From the NCBI RefSeq assembly GCF_034274695.1, contig NZ_CP128362.1, positions 2,108,001 through 2,172,000 of the forward strand: 64,000 nt of DNA. Direction: 5' to 3'. Numbering within the stretch: position 1 is the stretch's first letter; each line of letters starts with the position of its first letter. Below, one piece after another: positions 51,764-60,341 of this stretch. A model generated the notes under the pieces. That model was not told the origin of the DNA, ran no database searches, and worked only from the letters and a program-made list of their open reading frames with translations. A program made the position numbers and the translations under genes. Source of the stretch: Chitinophaga sp. LS1. Lineage in GTDB: Bacteria; Bacteroidota; Bacteroidia; Chitinophagales; Chitinophagaceae.

Positions 51764-52828
51764 TCAGAACAAGCTCAATTCGCCACGTTTCAGGAAGTCT
51801 GTAATGGTTTTTGGGAATGCATACCTATCCAGTTGATCCTGAGGAACTGCTGTATAGCCGGGCATCTCAGGCTTTTTAGTCACTGACAGCATAATGAACT
51901 GACTATAGATGGTTTGATGGGTCAACTGCTGTTTAGACGAGGCGGACACTGCATCTATGTTATAACGTATATCTCCTACTTTTTCTTTGAATGCGGGGAG
52001 TTTTTTTATTTCACTGATATCGGCAGGTGTGCTGGTTTCGATGAGTACGAACTCATGTAGGTTTTGCCAGATATCGTTTTCCGTACGCTTACGGATATAG
52101 AAATCGTCTTTATGTCTTACAATCAGGTAGTTGAAGTAGCGTTTTTTGATCACCAGTTTTTTTGCCTTTACTGGTAGCAGGCTAATAAGGCCCAGGTGAA
52201 GGGCTTTACACTTTTTAGCCAGGGGGCATGATTTGCAGGCGGGTTGCTGAGGTTTACATACAACAGCGCCAAAGTCCATGATACTCTGGTTATAAGTAGC
52301 TGATTCTCCATGGGGGAGAAGTTCGGCAGCCAGGGTAGCGAACTGTTTTTTGCCGGCGGTGCTATCTATAGGTGTATCGATGTCAAAGAAGCGGGAAAGT
52401 ACACGGAATACGTTGCCATCCAGCACAGCATGTGGAAGGTTGAACGCAAAGGAAGCAATAGCAGCGGAGGTGTAAGGGCCAATACCTTTGAGGGACTGAA
52501 TGGCCTCGTAGGTATTGGGGAAGTGCCCGTGATACTGGGAAACGATCTGGCGGGCGGCTGCCAGCATATTTTTACAACGGGCATAGTAACCCAATCCTTG
52601 CCAGAGGCGGAATACTTCTTCTTCCGGAGCAGCGGCTAACTGCTGTACGGTAGGGTAAGCCAGTATAAATTTCTCGTAATAAGCCCATCCTTGTTCCACG
52701 CGGGTTTGTTGAAGGATGATTTCAGACAGCCATATCCGATAGGGGTCCTTTTCGCCTTTCCATGGCATTGAGCGTGAATTATCATCACGATTCCATTCGA
52801 GGAGGGCGCTAGTGAAAAATTGTTTCAT
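51764..52828 (-). CDS. mutY: A/G-specific adenine glycosylase MutY
   Basis: A 354-residue enzyme from ATG 52828 (MKQFFTSALLEWNRDD). Motifs: LQQTRVEQGWAYYEKF (catalytic Glu), helix-hairpin-helix LKGIGPYTSAAIASFAFN, LDGNVFRVLSRFFDID (catalytic Asp), and the 4Fe-4S motif C-x6-C-x2-C-x5-C in CKPQQPACKSCPLAKKC. A C-terminal part from about residue 230 should recognise 8-oxoguanine. It removes adenine opposite 8-oxoguanine in base excision repair. A TATCTTTG box is six bases before the ATG, suggesting a very short leader. It is divergent from the IHF/HU gene across a 519-base AT-rich stretch. Confidence 0.95.
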   Translation of the reverse strand: MKQFFTSALLEWNRDDNSRSMPWKGEKDPYRIWLSEIILQQTRVEQGWAYYEKFILAYPTVQQLAAAPEEEVFRLWQGLGYYARCKNMLAAARQIVSQYHGHFPNTYEAIQSLKGIGPYTSAAIASFAFNLPHAVLDGNVFRVLSRFFDIDTPIDSTAGKKQFATLAAELLPHGESATYNQSIMDFGAVVCKPQQPACKSCPLAKKCKALHLGLISLLPVKAKKLVIKKRYFNYLIVRHKDDFYIRKRTENDIWQNLHEFVLIETSTPADISEIKKLPAFKEKVGDIRYNIDAVSASSKQQLTHQTIYSQFIMLSVTKKPEMPGYTAVPQDQLDRYAFPKTITDFLKRGELSLF

Positions 52829-52834
52829 GAAATG

Positions 52835-52842
52835 CAAAGATA
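52835..52842 (-). promoter_or_regulatory. -7 box directly before mutY
   Basis: TATCTTTG on the minus strand fits TAnnTTTG and ends six bases before ATG 52828. No TTG at the normal distance was confirmed. Confidence 0.45.
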
Positions 52843-53314
52843 AGCGAGTCGGGAATGATAAAATGAGTAGATGAAAAGGGAGGTGCGGTGAAAATATATA
52901 TAATCATCTATCACATATGAAAATAACCGTTCATCTGAATACTTTTTTAACAGAACTAGCTGATAAATAGACTAATGTGTAGATAAATGCGTTATATTTA
53001 GGTAGGATCCCGAATTTGATTTTGCTAAAATGAACATAACTTTTTCATTAAGAGCAGAAAAAAAAGACAAAATGAATATTATTTTTTGTATATTCGTTAA
53101 GTAGTGGTTTAGTGAAATATTCTGCTTCATACCTATCGATGTGAGCATATACTGATCACAGAATATGACCTTTGCTAAAGTTGTACCCAATGCTATAAAA
53201 TTCGTTAAAGCTTAGTACACAAAGACTTGTAGAGTGATTATTAAAAAGATATAAGGTATAAGAAAAAAAGATAAAATTTATTTGCTTAAAATTCAGCAAT
53301 TAAAAAAAATTAAA
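52843..53314. other. AT-rich intergenic stretch between mutY and the IHF/HU gene
   Basis: About 470 bases between divergent genes. A minus-strand frame of 72 codons (52972-53190) exists but its composition is Ile-, Asn- and Ser-rich without similarity to anything known, so it was not called. No hairpin with a T tail, tRNA or clear repeat was found. Confidence 0.4.
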
Positions 53315-53322
53315 TAATTTTG
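53315..53322 (+). promoter_or_regulatory. -7 box of the IHF/HU gene
   Basis: TAATTTTG fits TAnnTTTG and lies 25 bases before ATG 53348. No TTG at the normal distance was found. Confidence 0.45.
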
Positions 53323-53347
53323 GGACAAGTAATCCTTCGCTTCAATT

Positions 53348-53638
53348 ATGAGAAAAGCTGACTTAATTAACAATATTGCTGAAAAAACCGGCATACCTAA
53401 AGTAGATGTGTTAGTAACACTAGAAGCCATGTTTAAGGAGGTCAAGGAAGCGTTGGCTAATGGCGAGCATATCTATATTAGAGGTTTTGGTAGCTTTATT
53501 ACAAAGAAGAGAGCGGCCAAGATTGGTCGTAACATCAAGAAGAATGTGGCGGTAGAAATTCCAGAGCACTTTATTCCTGCATTCAAACCTTCGAAAGAAT
53601 TCGTTGCTGAGGTAAAGAAGCTTAAAAGTTCTTCGTAA
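53348..53638 (+). CDS. IHF/HU family DNA-binding protein
   Basis: A 96-residue protein. It starts MRKADLINNIAEKTGI and has the HU/IHF signature IYIRGFGSF followed by the arm (RAAKIGRNIKKNVAVEIP), with PEHFIPAFKPSKEF at the end. It is a little longer than the HU protein at 611-880 and differs mainly in the C-terminal tail. This gene commonly sits between mutY and rng in Bacteroidota, and the surrounding order is conserved. It should bend DNA. It is followed after 23 bases by a TPR protein gene in the same direction. Confidence 0.94.
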   Translation: MRKADLINNIAEKTGIPKVDVLVTLEAMFKEVKEALANGEHIYIRGFGSFITKKRAAKIGRNIKKNVAVEIPEHFIPAFKPSKEFVAEVKKLKSSS

Positions 53639-53661
53639 TTTTGCAGCCTAATATTTAAGGC

Positions 53662-54504
53662 GTGCAAAAATCACAAGTTCTATTGGTAGGTGCCGCGGTG
53701 GCATTACTAGTTGTATTGGTCGCCTTCGGCCGCACCATACCACATTCGGAGAAGAAAGCGATGCCAACTGCCGGCCCTATGATGGGCGGTCAGGAGCAGC
53801 AACCTATTGCCTTTAGCGAATTGCTGGCTACTGCCAAGCAAAAAGTCCCTGCTGATAAATTACTTTTGATCAATTCTTTGGAAAATAAAGTAGTGCGGGG
53901 TGATGTTAAAACTCAGCAAATAGCCGCTTATAAACAGCTTTATGCCTCCTGGGATAGCCTTAACCAACTACCCATAGCTGCGCATTATCTTGGCGAAGCC
54001 GCCAAGTTGGAAAATTCCGAAAAAAGCCTCACCTTTGCAGCCAATTTATTTTTGGAACACCTGGAACATGCTCAGGACCCGGCAATTAGTAAATGGGAAA
54101 GCCAACAGGCGCTCTCATTGCTGGATCAGGCTATTAAACTTAGCCCGAACAATGATTCCCTTAAGATTCAACAGGCGCTGTTGTATATGAATACAGGCGA
54201 ACCTATGGTGGGTGTCCAGAAACTCAGGGAAGTGGTGGCTGCCAATCCCGACAATCTTGAAGCTCAGTTGACACTGGCCAATCTTGCTATCCAATCCGGA
54301 CAGTATGACAAAGCCATCCAACGTATGGATACACTGTTGCAACGCCATCCGGACGAAGCGAAAGCTATTTTCGTCCAGGCCGAAGCTTACCGCTCTAAGG
54401 GTGATGTAAAAAAAGCAGTGGAACTGTTTGAGCAATGCAAAAAACTGCTCAAAGACCCAGCCCTAAAGGCTGAAATTGACAATTATATTAAGAGTATTCA
54501 ATAA
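53662..54504 (+). CDS. TPR protein, membrane anchored
   Basis: A 280-residue protein that starts at GTG 53662, since no ATG occurs before the membrane segment (VLLVGAAVALLVVLVAF, residues about 6-22). Three or more tetratricopeptide repeats follow, for example ALSLLDQAIKLSPNNDSLKIQQALLYMNTGE, LREVVAANPDNLEAQLTLANLAIQSGQYDKAIQ and AKAIFVQAEAYRSKGDVKKAVELFEQC. TPR proteins of this type act as scaffolds. In many Bacteroidota genomes it stands between the IHF/HU gene and rng, so it may work with RNA or ribosome assembly, but this is only inferred from context. Confidence 0.84.
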   Translation: MQKSQVLLVGAAVALLVVLVAFGRTIPHSEKKAMPTAGPMMGGQEQQPIAFSELLATAKQKVPADKLLLINSLENKVVRGDVKTQQIAAYKQLYASWDSLNQLPIAAHYLGEAAKLENSEKSLTFAANLFLEHLEHAQDPAISKWESQQALSLLDQAIKLSPNNDSLKIQQALLYMNTGEPMVGVQKLREVVAANPDNLEAQLTLANLAIQSGQYDKAIQRMDTLLQRHPDEAKAIFVQAEAYRSKGDVKKAVELFEQCKKLLKDPALKAEIDNYIKSIQ

Positions 54505-54538
54505 TATTCTATTTTTTAAACATTTTAAACTTTTTAGC

Positions 54539-54634
54539 ATGCCTTGCGGTAAGAAAAGAAAGAGACATAAAATTGCCACTCACAAACGTAAAAAAAGACT
54601 GAGAAAGAACCGGCATAAGAAAAATAAGAAATAG
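54539..54634 (+). CDS. 31-residue strongly basic protein
   Basis: ATG 54539 to TAG 54634 encodes 31 residues that start MPCGKKRKRHKIATHKRKKR. Lys, Arg and His make up more than 60 percent. It starts 34 bases after the TPR gene and is followed by a terminator, between the IHF/HU-TPR pair and rng. I recall similar short basic genes at this position in other Bacteroidota, which supports it as real; composition and length resemble small ribosome-bound proteins (THX or the AURKAIP1/COX24-type C-terminus). Function is inferred from composition only. Confidence 0.72.
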   Translation: MPCGKKRKRHKIATHKRKKRLRKNRHKKNKK

Positions 54635-54711
54635 TTTTCTCCTGTTTCCCGCCATTTATACTAACCAGGTTTTATTTGCGGCGTGTTAATCGGATAAATT
54701 TTTTTATATAC

Positions 54712-54763
54712 CCTGCATGATTTTAGCGATTATTCTTAAATTGCTGAAGTCATGCAGGTTTTT
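54712..54763 (+). terminator. Terminator before rng
   Basis: CCTGCATGA (54712-54720) pairs with TCATGCAGG (54750-54758), with a 29-base loop that can fold partly on itself, and five T at 54759-54763. It ends the IHF/HU-TPR-basic protein transcript. The remaining 175 bases to rng have no gene. Confidence 0.7.
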
Positions 54764-54938
54764 CCACAATTCCCGCTTAGCATCCCGGATATTACCTGCT
54801 AGATCGCTAAACCCTTAAGCAATCCATCATCATGTATGCTAACGTCATTGTTAGCTATAATCTGGTATGCAGTAAGCTGTTATTAAATAGTCGTGCATAA
54901 CATAAAGGTGAAGTTATAATGGTTAAAATTTTGGACGC

Positions 54939-56489
54939 TTGAACAAGGAACTAATTATAAATGCGGCACCTACTGGTGTGGAAATAGCGTTGCTGGAAGA
55001 TAAAAAATTGGTCGAATTGCATCATGAAAGTGGCAACCCCAATTTTGCTGTAGGAGATTTATACCTGGGGCGGGTTAAAAAACTAATTCCAGGCCTGAAT
55101 GCGGCGTTTGTCGATGTTGGCTTTGAGAAAGATGCCTTTTTGCATTACACTGATCTTAGCCCTTACATACGCTCAATACTAAAATTTACCCAGCAGGCTA
55201 TTTCTGATAAAACCCCCGAGGGGTTTGATTTTACAAAGTTTAAGAACGAGCCGGAAATTGTAAAAACCGGTAAAATCACAGACGTACTGGGCGGTAAACC
55301 CAATATTCTTGTGCAAATTCTGAAAGAGCCCATTTCTTCAAAAGGCCCCCGTCTGAGCTGCGAGATTTCTTTACCAGGAAGATTTATCGTGTTAACACCC
55401 TTTAATGACATTGTAGCTGTATCCAAAAAGATACACTCTTCCGAAGAAAGAAAACGCCTGCAAAAGATCGTCGAAGCTATCAAAACACCCAATTTCGGTG
55501 TGATAGTCCGCACAGCCGCTGAAGGAAAGAAAACTGCAGAACTGCACGAAGACCTTACCACCCTGGTCGAAACCTGGAAAAATATTCAGTCAAATCTGAA
55601 GGGCGCACAACCTCCACAGAAAATACTGAGCGAACAGGCCAAGACTACCAGTATTCTCCGTGACCTGCTGAACGAAAGTTTTAACAGGATCGTGATTAAC
55701 GATAAGAACATGTACACTGATACCCGGGCGTATATCCAAAAGATAGCTCCCGAGAAGCAGGATATTGTTACTTATTATCATAATGGCGCACCCATTTTTG
55801 ATCACTACGGCATTACCCGTCAGGTAAAAGCTTCCTTTGGCAAAACTGTCAACCTGGATAGTGGTGTATACCTTATTATTGAAGCAACTGAAGCCCTCCA
55901 TGTCATCGACGTGAACAGCGGCTACAAGAGCTCCAGTAATAACCAGGAACAAAATGCCCTGGCATCCAACCTGGAAGCTGCTGCCGAAATTGCCCGACAA
56001 CTACGTCTGCGCGACCTTGGAGGTATCATCATCATTGACTTCATCGATATGAAGCTGCCTGAAAACAAAAAGGTAGTGTATGAAGCAATGGAGAAATTTA
56101 TGGCCCAGGATAGAGCTAAACACACCATCCTGCCTATCTCCAAGTTCGGACTCATGCAGATCACCCGCCAAAGGGTGAAACCGGAAGTCACAATTTCTGT
56201 AGCAGAAGATTGCCCTACCTGTCATGGTACCGGCAAAATCGGCGCTTCTGTACTGATCATTGATGACATCGAAAAGAACCTGCAATACCTGATTAACCAT
56301 CAGCATAAGGGACTCTCCATCCATGTGCACCCCATATTTAAAGCTTTCCTTACACAAGGATTCCTTACCTCTCGTCAATGGAAATGGTATTTCCTGTATA
56401 AGAAATGGATCAAAATTAAAGCTGACTCTAACTACCACCTGACAGAGTATCGCTTTTTTGATGTCAATGATGAAGAAATAAAACTCTAG
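54939..56489 (+). CDS. rng: Ribonuclease G (RNase E/G family)
   Basis: A 516-residue enzyme that starts at TTG 54939 (NKELIINAAPTGVEIALLED), since no ATG occurs before the conserved part. The S1-like domain includes VGDLYLGRVKKLIPGLNAAFVDVG. The catalytic region has DVNSGYKS and IIIIDFIDM (metal-binding Asp) and near the end the zinc link CPTCHGTG. It cuts single-stranded RNA at 5'-monophosphate ends, processing 16S rRNA and decaying mRNA. A 14-base perfect stem terminator follows. It is separate from the IHF/HU unit by a terminator. Confidence 0.95.
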   Translation: MNKELIINAAPTGVEIALLEDKKLVELHHESGNPNFAVGDLYLGRVKKLIPGLNAAFVDVGFEKDAFLHYTDLSPYIRSILKFTQQAISDKTPEGFDFTKFKNEPEIVKTGKITDVLGGKPNILVQILKEPISSKGPRLSCEISLPGRFIVLTPFNDIVAVSKKIHSSEERKRLQKIVEAIKTPNFGVIVRTAAEGKKTAELHEDLTTLVETWKNIQSNLKGAQPPQKILSEQAKTTSILRDLLNESFNRIVINDKNMYTDTRAYIQKIAPEKQDIVTYYHNGAPIFDHYGITRQVKASFGKTVNLDSGVYLIIEATEALHVIDVNSGYKSSSNNQEQNALASNLEAAAEIARQLRLRDLGGIIIIDFIDMKLPENKKVVYEAMEKFMAQDRAKHTILPISKFGLMQITRQRVKPEVTISVAEDCPTCHGTGKIGASVLIIDDIEKNLQYLINHQHKGLSIHVHPIFKAFLTQGFLTSRQWKWYFLYKKWIKIKADSNYHLTEYRFFDVNDEEIKL

Positions 56490-56511
56490 AACTGAATCAG
56501 CACAATATTGC

Positions 56512-56552
56512 AAAATGCTTAATGCCGTAACCGCATTAAGCATTTTGCTTTT
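56512..56552 (+). terminator. Terminator of rng
   Basis: A perfect 14-base stem (56512-56525 AAAATGCTTAATGC with 56533-56546), a seven-base loop and a T-rich tail. Confidence 0.85.
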
Positions 56553-56608
56553 AAATGGTTATCAACTTTTTCCTTTACTTTTATACAATACCACATTAAA
56601 TCATGATC

Positions 56609-58264
56609 ATGCGCAATGTTCCCCTATTTATGCTTGCATTGGCAACTGTCTTCGCATCCTGTAACCACGAAGGTAAACGTAAACGACAGCGCGCAAGAGA
56701 TACCAGTCACTATACCCAGAAGGACTATATTGACCTGACGCTTGATAGTAATGCTGTAAATACTTTTTTACAGCACGATTCCAGCAATGCTTCTTATATC
56801 CGTAGCTTCTACAGACAACGTAACTATCACTTTGCATGGGTTGGCAATGATGGACAACTGGCCGAACAGGCAGGTAACTTTATCAACCTGATGAAATCTG
56901 ATGCCGCCTTTGGTTTGAATGATACTAGTATCATCAGCCGTCCGCTGCGGGACGTGTACGATACCCTCATGATGGAAGGAGGTAAACTGAAACCAGGTGA
57001 TAAATCTGTTTCCCAGATTGAACTGTCGCTCACTGCCCAGTTTTTTGTTTATGGCAATAAAGTATGGGGTGGTCTGACTTCTGATACTGCCAAAGACCTG
57101 GAATGGTTCATTCCTCGCAAACAGATCAATATGGAAGGCCTGCTGGACTCTATGATCACCCGTTCAGCAAATGCATTTGAAGAACCAGTAAACATACAGT
57201 ATAAACTGTTGCGCAATAAACTCAAACAACTGGCTGCACTGGAAAAAGAGCCATGGGATTCCCTGCGTGCAGCAGAGAAATTATATAAACAAGGAGCCTC
57301 TGCACCAGTGGTTGCAAGTGTAAAACATCGCCTTTATCTGTTAGGCGATCTGGTGGCAGATGATACTACTGCTTTGTTTACACCAGCATTGGATTCAGCT
57401 ATCCGCAACTTCCAGGATAGAACCGGTCTAAAAACGGATGGAACTATTCAGTTACCTTTACTGCGTGCACTGAATGTAACACCTAAACAACGTATTACAC
57501 AAATCCTGATCAACATGGAGCGTCTGCGTTGGGTACCTGCTTCACCACCATCTACATATTTGTTGGTAAATATTCCTGCATTTAAACTGTATGTATACGA
57601 TGGCAGTAAACTGGATTGGAGTTGCAATGTAGTAGTAGGAAAACCAGGTGCGAATACCGTTATCTTCAGCAATGAAGTAAAGTATGTAGTGTTTGCCCCA
57701 TATTGGAATGTACCGCCTGGTATCCTGCAAAAAGAAGTGCTACCTGCTATGCGTCGCAACAGTGGCTATCTGGCCAGAAACCATATGGAAGTGGTGACAG
57801 GAAATGGCAAACCAGTAAGTGCAGGATCTATTAATTGGGCTAAAGCTTCTGCTTCTAATTTCCCATATATTATTCGTCAATTACCGGGTGGATCCAATTC
57901 TTTGGGTAAGGTGAAATTTCTCTTCCCGAATGAGTATAATATCTATCTGCACGATACGCCATCCAAAGGTTTATTTGGTGAGAACAAACGTACTTTCAGC
58001 CATGGCTGTATCAGGGTTTCCGAACCTCAGCACCTGGCAGAATGGTTGCTGCGCAAAGATTCCAGCTGGACGAAGTCAAAGATTGTAGATGCGATGAATG
58101 CGAGTAAGGAAAAGTTTGTAATGCTGAAACAACGGGTGCCGGTGTTTATCGGATATTTCACTGCGTTTGTGGACAGTGAGGGCAGATTGAATTTCAGAGA
58201 TGATGTATATGGCCATGATGCGAAACTGGCTACCACCTTATTTGGAACAAAGGCTGACTTATAA
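56609..58264 (+). CDS. L,D-transpeptidase of the YcbB type, lipoprotein
   Basis: A 551-residue protein from ATG 56609. The signal peptide ends with the lipobox FASC, so it should be anchored in the envelope. After a basic linker comes a long helical domain, then a peptidoglycan-binding domain (about residues 250-290, VKHRLYLLGDLVAD ... DSAIRNFQDRTGLKTDGTI) and a YkuD domain (about 320-500) with VVVGKPGANTVIF, IYLHDTPSK and the active-site pattern FSHGCIRVS. It forms 3-3 cross-links in peptidoglycan. The C-terminal extension of about 40 residues is unusual. A hairpin overlaps the stop codon. A smaller YkuD relative is at 28939. Confidence 0.93.
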   Translation: MRNVPLFMLALATVFASCNHEGKRKRQRARDTSHYTQKDYIDLTLDSNAVNTFLQHDSSNASYIRSFYRQRNYHFAWVGNDGQLAEQAGNFINLMKSDAAFGLNDTSIISRPLRDVYDTLMMEGGKLKPGDKSVSQIELSLTAQFFVYGNKVWGGLTSDTAKDLEWFIPRKQINMEGLLDSMITRSANAFEEPVNIQYKLLRNKLKQLAALEKEPWDSLRAAEKLYKQGASAPVVASVKHRLYLLGDLVADDTTALFTPALDSAIRNFQDRTGLKTDGTIQLPLLRALNVTPKQRITQILINMERLRWVPASPPSTYLLVNIPAFKLYVYDGSKLDWSCNVVVGKPGANTVIFSNEVKYVVFAPYWNVPPGILQKEVLPAMRRNSGYLARNHMEVVTGNGKPVSAGSINWAKASASNFPYIIRQLPGGSNSLGKVKFLFPNEYNIYLHDTPSKGLFGENKRTFSHGCIRVSEPQHLAEWLLRKDSSWTKSKIVDAMNASKEKFVMLKQRVPVFIGYFTAFVDSEGRLNFRDDVYGHDAKLATTLFGTKADL

Positions 58265-58275
58265 AGTCAGCCTTT
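58249..58275. repeat. Inverted repeat spanning the transpeptidase stop codon
   Basis: AAAGGCTGACTT (58249-58260) and its exact complement AAGTCAGCCTTT (58264-58275) have a three-base spacer. The stem contains the final codons of the transpeptidase gene. A T-rich but weak tail follows. It may be a terminator for the transpeptidase or for ridA (minus strand, stop 58286). Confidence 0.65.
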
Positions 58276-58285
58276 GGCTTTCATA

Positions 58286-58666
58286 TTATTTGCTGGCGAT
58301 CACAGAGATCTCCACGTGTACGTTCTTGGGCAAAGCCGCTACCTGCACCGTTTCGCGGGCAGGGAAATAACCGCTGAAGTAACTACCGTAAGCTTCATTG
58401 ATCTTGCCGAAATCGTTCATGTCGGTGATGAAGATGGTGCTCTTCAGTACATCGCTGAAATCCATACCTGCAGCATTCAGAATCGCTTTTACATTCTGCA
58501 TTACCTGGTGTGTTTCTGCAACGATATCTTCAGTTACCAGCTGATTGGTGGCTGGATTGATAGCAATCTGTCCGGAAGCAAAAAGCATATTACCTGTCAG
58601 GATTGCCTGGTTATATGGGCCAATTGGAGCAGGCGCATTCGGAGTATTGATGATCTGTTTTTCCAT
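58286..58666 (-). CDS. ridA: RidA family enamine/imine deaminase
   Basis: A 126-residue protein. It has APAPIGPYNQAILTGNMLFASGQIAINP near the start and the active-site segment PARETVQVAALPKNVHVEIS (with the conserved Arg). RidA trimers hydrolyse reactive enamines and imines, such as 2-aminoacrylate, released by PLP enzymes. The start at ATG 58666 opens the conserved MEKQIINTPNAP. The divergent gene at 58717 has a -7 box at 58695-58702. The gene stands alone with a hairpin after it. Confidence 0.95.
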   Translation of the reverse strand: MEKQIINTPNAPAPIGPYNQAILTGNMLFASGQIAINPATNQLVTEDIVAETHQVMQNVKAILNAAGMDFSDVLKSTIFITDMNDFGKINEAYGSYFSGYFPARETVQVAALPKNVHVEISVIASK

Positions 58667-58694
58667 AGTGTAAAAATAATTAGTTATTAATTAA

Positions 58695-58702
58695 TAGGTT
58701 TG
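58695..58702 (+). promoter_or_regulatory. -7 box before the dehydrogenase-like gene
   Basis: TAGGTTTG fits TAnnTTTG and lies 14 bases before ATG 58717. No TTG at the expected spacing was found. Confidence 0.4.
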
Positions 58703-58716
58703 CGAAAATTTAGCCC

Positions 58717-59370
58717 ATGAATATCCTTATTATCGGAGATGAGCAAAATTTTATATCGTTACAGCGCAAAGGTGGTCTGGTTGCACATACAGTGGAGCGG
58801 ACTGATAGCCTGAAAGGAGCGGAAGCACTGCAAAACAGGGACCTCGTCATTGACTTACAGTTTGATGCGCATCCGGAAAATGCCGCTGTTTACGCGCAAT
58901 ATCCGGCTATTCCGGTGCTGGCAGGTGTGGTGAAAACCTCTCTGCAGACTGTTAAGAAAACATATGGTTGTACGCTGATCGGTTGCAACTGGTTACCGGG
59001 GTTTATTGATATGCCGGTGACAGAAATCTCCCTGCTGGAAGCAATTCAACAACCTGTTTTAGCAGCTATTATGCAGCAACTGGGTTGGGAGTATGAACTG
59101 GTGCAGGATGCGGTAGGTATGGTCACTCCCCGGGTGGTATGTATGATCATCAATGAGGCCTACATGGCGGCTGAAACAAACACAGCATCCAGGGAAGACA
59201 TTGATGTCGCTATGAAACTGGGCACCAATTATCCCATGGGGCCTTTTGAATGGAGTAAAAAAATCGGGATCAAAGAAGTATACGAAGTACTTGCTGCTGT
59301 ATACACAGCTACTGGCAATGAACGATATGCTATCAGTGAATTATTGGAAAAGGAAGCTAGAAAAAATTAA
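58717..59370 (+). CDS. 3-hydroxyacyl-CoA dehydrogenase-like protein, probable pseudoenzyme
   Basis: A 217-residue protein. The C-terminal half is the 3-hydroxyacyl-CoA dehydrogenase domain (GMVTPRVVCMIINEAYMAAETNTASREDIDVAMKLGTNYPMGPFEW). The N-terminal half is far shorter than the normal NAD-binding domain: it starts MNILIIGDEQN with no GxGxxG motif. In the segment IGCNWLPGFIDMPVTEIS, the family's catalytic His (in the pattern IGMHFFNPV) is replaced by Asn, while the Glu is kept. It therefore may not work as a dehydrogenase. The stop is three bases from tsaB, so it is co-transcribed with it. The start was set at ATG 58717. Confidence 0.75.
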   Translation: MNILIIGDEQNFISLQRKGGLVAHTVERTDSLKGAEALQNRDLVIDLQFDAHPENAAVYAQYPAIPVLAGVVKTSLQTVKKTYGCTLIGCNWLPGFIDMPVTEISLLEAIQQPVLAAIMQQLGWEYELVQDAVGMVTPRVVCMIINEAYMAAETNTASREDIDVAMKLGTNYPMGPFEWSKKIGIKEVYEVLAAVYTATGNERYAISELLEKEARKN

Positions 59371-59373
59371 ATA

Positions 59374-60051
59374 ATGGCATTAATACTCAATATCGATACG
59401 GCTACGAATATAGGTTCAGTATGTCTTTCTAAAGATGGACAGGTAATACAAACCCTGGTCAATGATCAGCAGCAGGATCATGCTGCGATTATGACTTTGT
59501 TTATTCAGCAGTTAATGCAGGAACACCATGTGAAGCCTGTACAACTGGATGCCATCGCTGTGAGTGCCGGACCTGGTTCCTATACCGGATTGAGGGTAGG
59601 AGTGGCTACTGCCAAAGGATTATGTTATGCCTGGGAAAAACCGTTGATAGCGATTTCTACGCTACAACAGATGACACAGGGGATCCTAAGTGTCGTTAAT
59701 GATGAAAATGCCTTGTACGCGCCAATGCTGGATGCACGTCGTATGGAAGTATATACCGCCATATACACTGCACAGCTGGATGAAATCCTTGCTCCACAGG
59801 CATTGATTCTAACTCCTGAGGCTTACGCTGCTCAACTGGCTGACAAGAAAGTTTTCTTCTTCGGAAATGGTAGTGACAAGTGGCAGCAATTAATTGGACA
59901 GCACGCCCATGCTACATTTTTACCATATACATTGAATGCTGCACATATGGTACAATTAGCAGAAAAAGCTTTTGAAAAGGGTACATTTGAAGATGTGGCA
60001 TATTTCAGTCCATTCTACCTCAAACCTTTTCACTCAACTATGAAGAAATAA
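59374..60051 (+). CDS. tsaB: tRNA threonylcarbamoyladenosine biosynthesis protein TsaB
   Basis: A 225-residue protein. It starts MALILNIDTATNIGSVCLS, then QDHAAIMTLFIQQLM and VSAGPGSYTGLRVGVATAKGLCYA, the TsaB/YeaZ signature, with a sugar-kinase/actin-like fold. TsaB is the platform that helps TsaD transfer threonylcarbamoyl to A37 of tRNA. It is non-catalytic itself. It begins three bases after the dehydrogenase-like gene, an arrangement that couples them. No terminator was recognised directly downstream; 290 bases without a gene follow before the ArsR gene. Confidence 0.94.
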   Translation: MALILNIDTATNIGSVCLSKDGQVIQTLVNDQQQDHAAIMTLFIQQLMQEHHVKPVQLDAIAVSAGPGSYTGLRVGVATAKGLCYAWEKPLIAISTLQQMTQGILSVVNDENALYAPMLDARRMEVYTAIYTAQLDEILAPQALILTPEAYAAQLADKKVFFFGNGSDKWQQLIGQHAHATFLPYTLNAAHMVQLAEKAFEKGTFEDVAYFSPFYLKPFHSTMKK

Positions 60052-60240
60052 GTCCCATACTGCCACAAATACACCTTTTGCCCCCAAATACTTCTTATTC
60101 GCTCTCAAAAAGAAGCGTAATCTTAACATTTATGAAAAATACTGTCATAGAACTGTCAAATTACGTTTAATTGGCAAGTAAACCCCGTCTATATATTAAA
60201 AAATAAGGTATAGAAGTTTTTTTTATTACGACTAATATTA

Positions 60241-60248
60241 TATTTTTG
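60241..60248 (+). promoter_or_regulatory. -7 box of the ArsR family gene
   Basis: TATTTTTG fits TAnnTTTG. At the expected spacing only TTT rather than TTG is present. Transcription would begin near 60255, giving a leader of about 87 bases. Confidence 0.4.
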
Positions 60249-60341
60249 TATAAATCGATACCCGGTTATTGTTTTCTAACAAGTTATGGGTTTACTGTCC
60301 GTTGATCCCTTTCATTTCATCATTTTTAAAACTATTATGCG

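Noticed and set aside
52972..53190. 72-codon minus-strand frame in the mutY-IHF spacer
   Set aside because: AT-rich, no similarity, no promoter or terminator around it.
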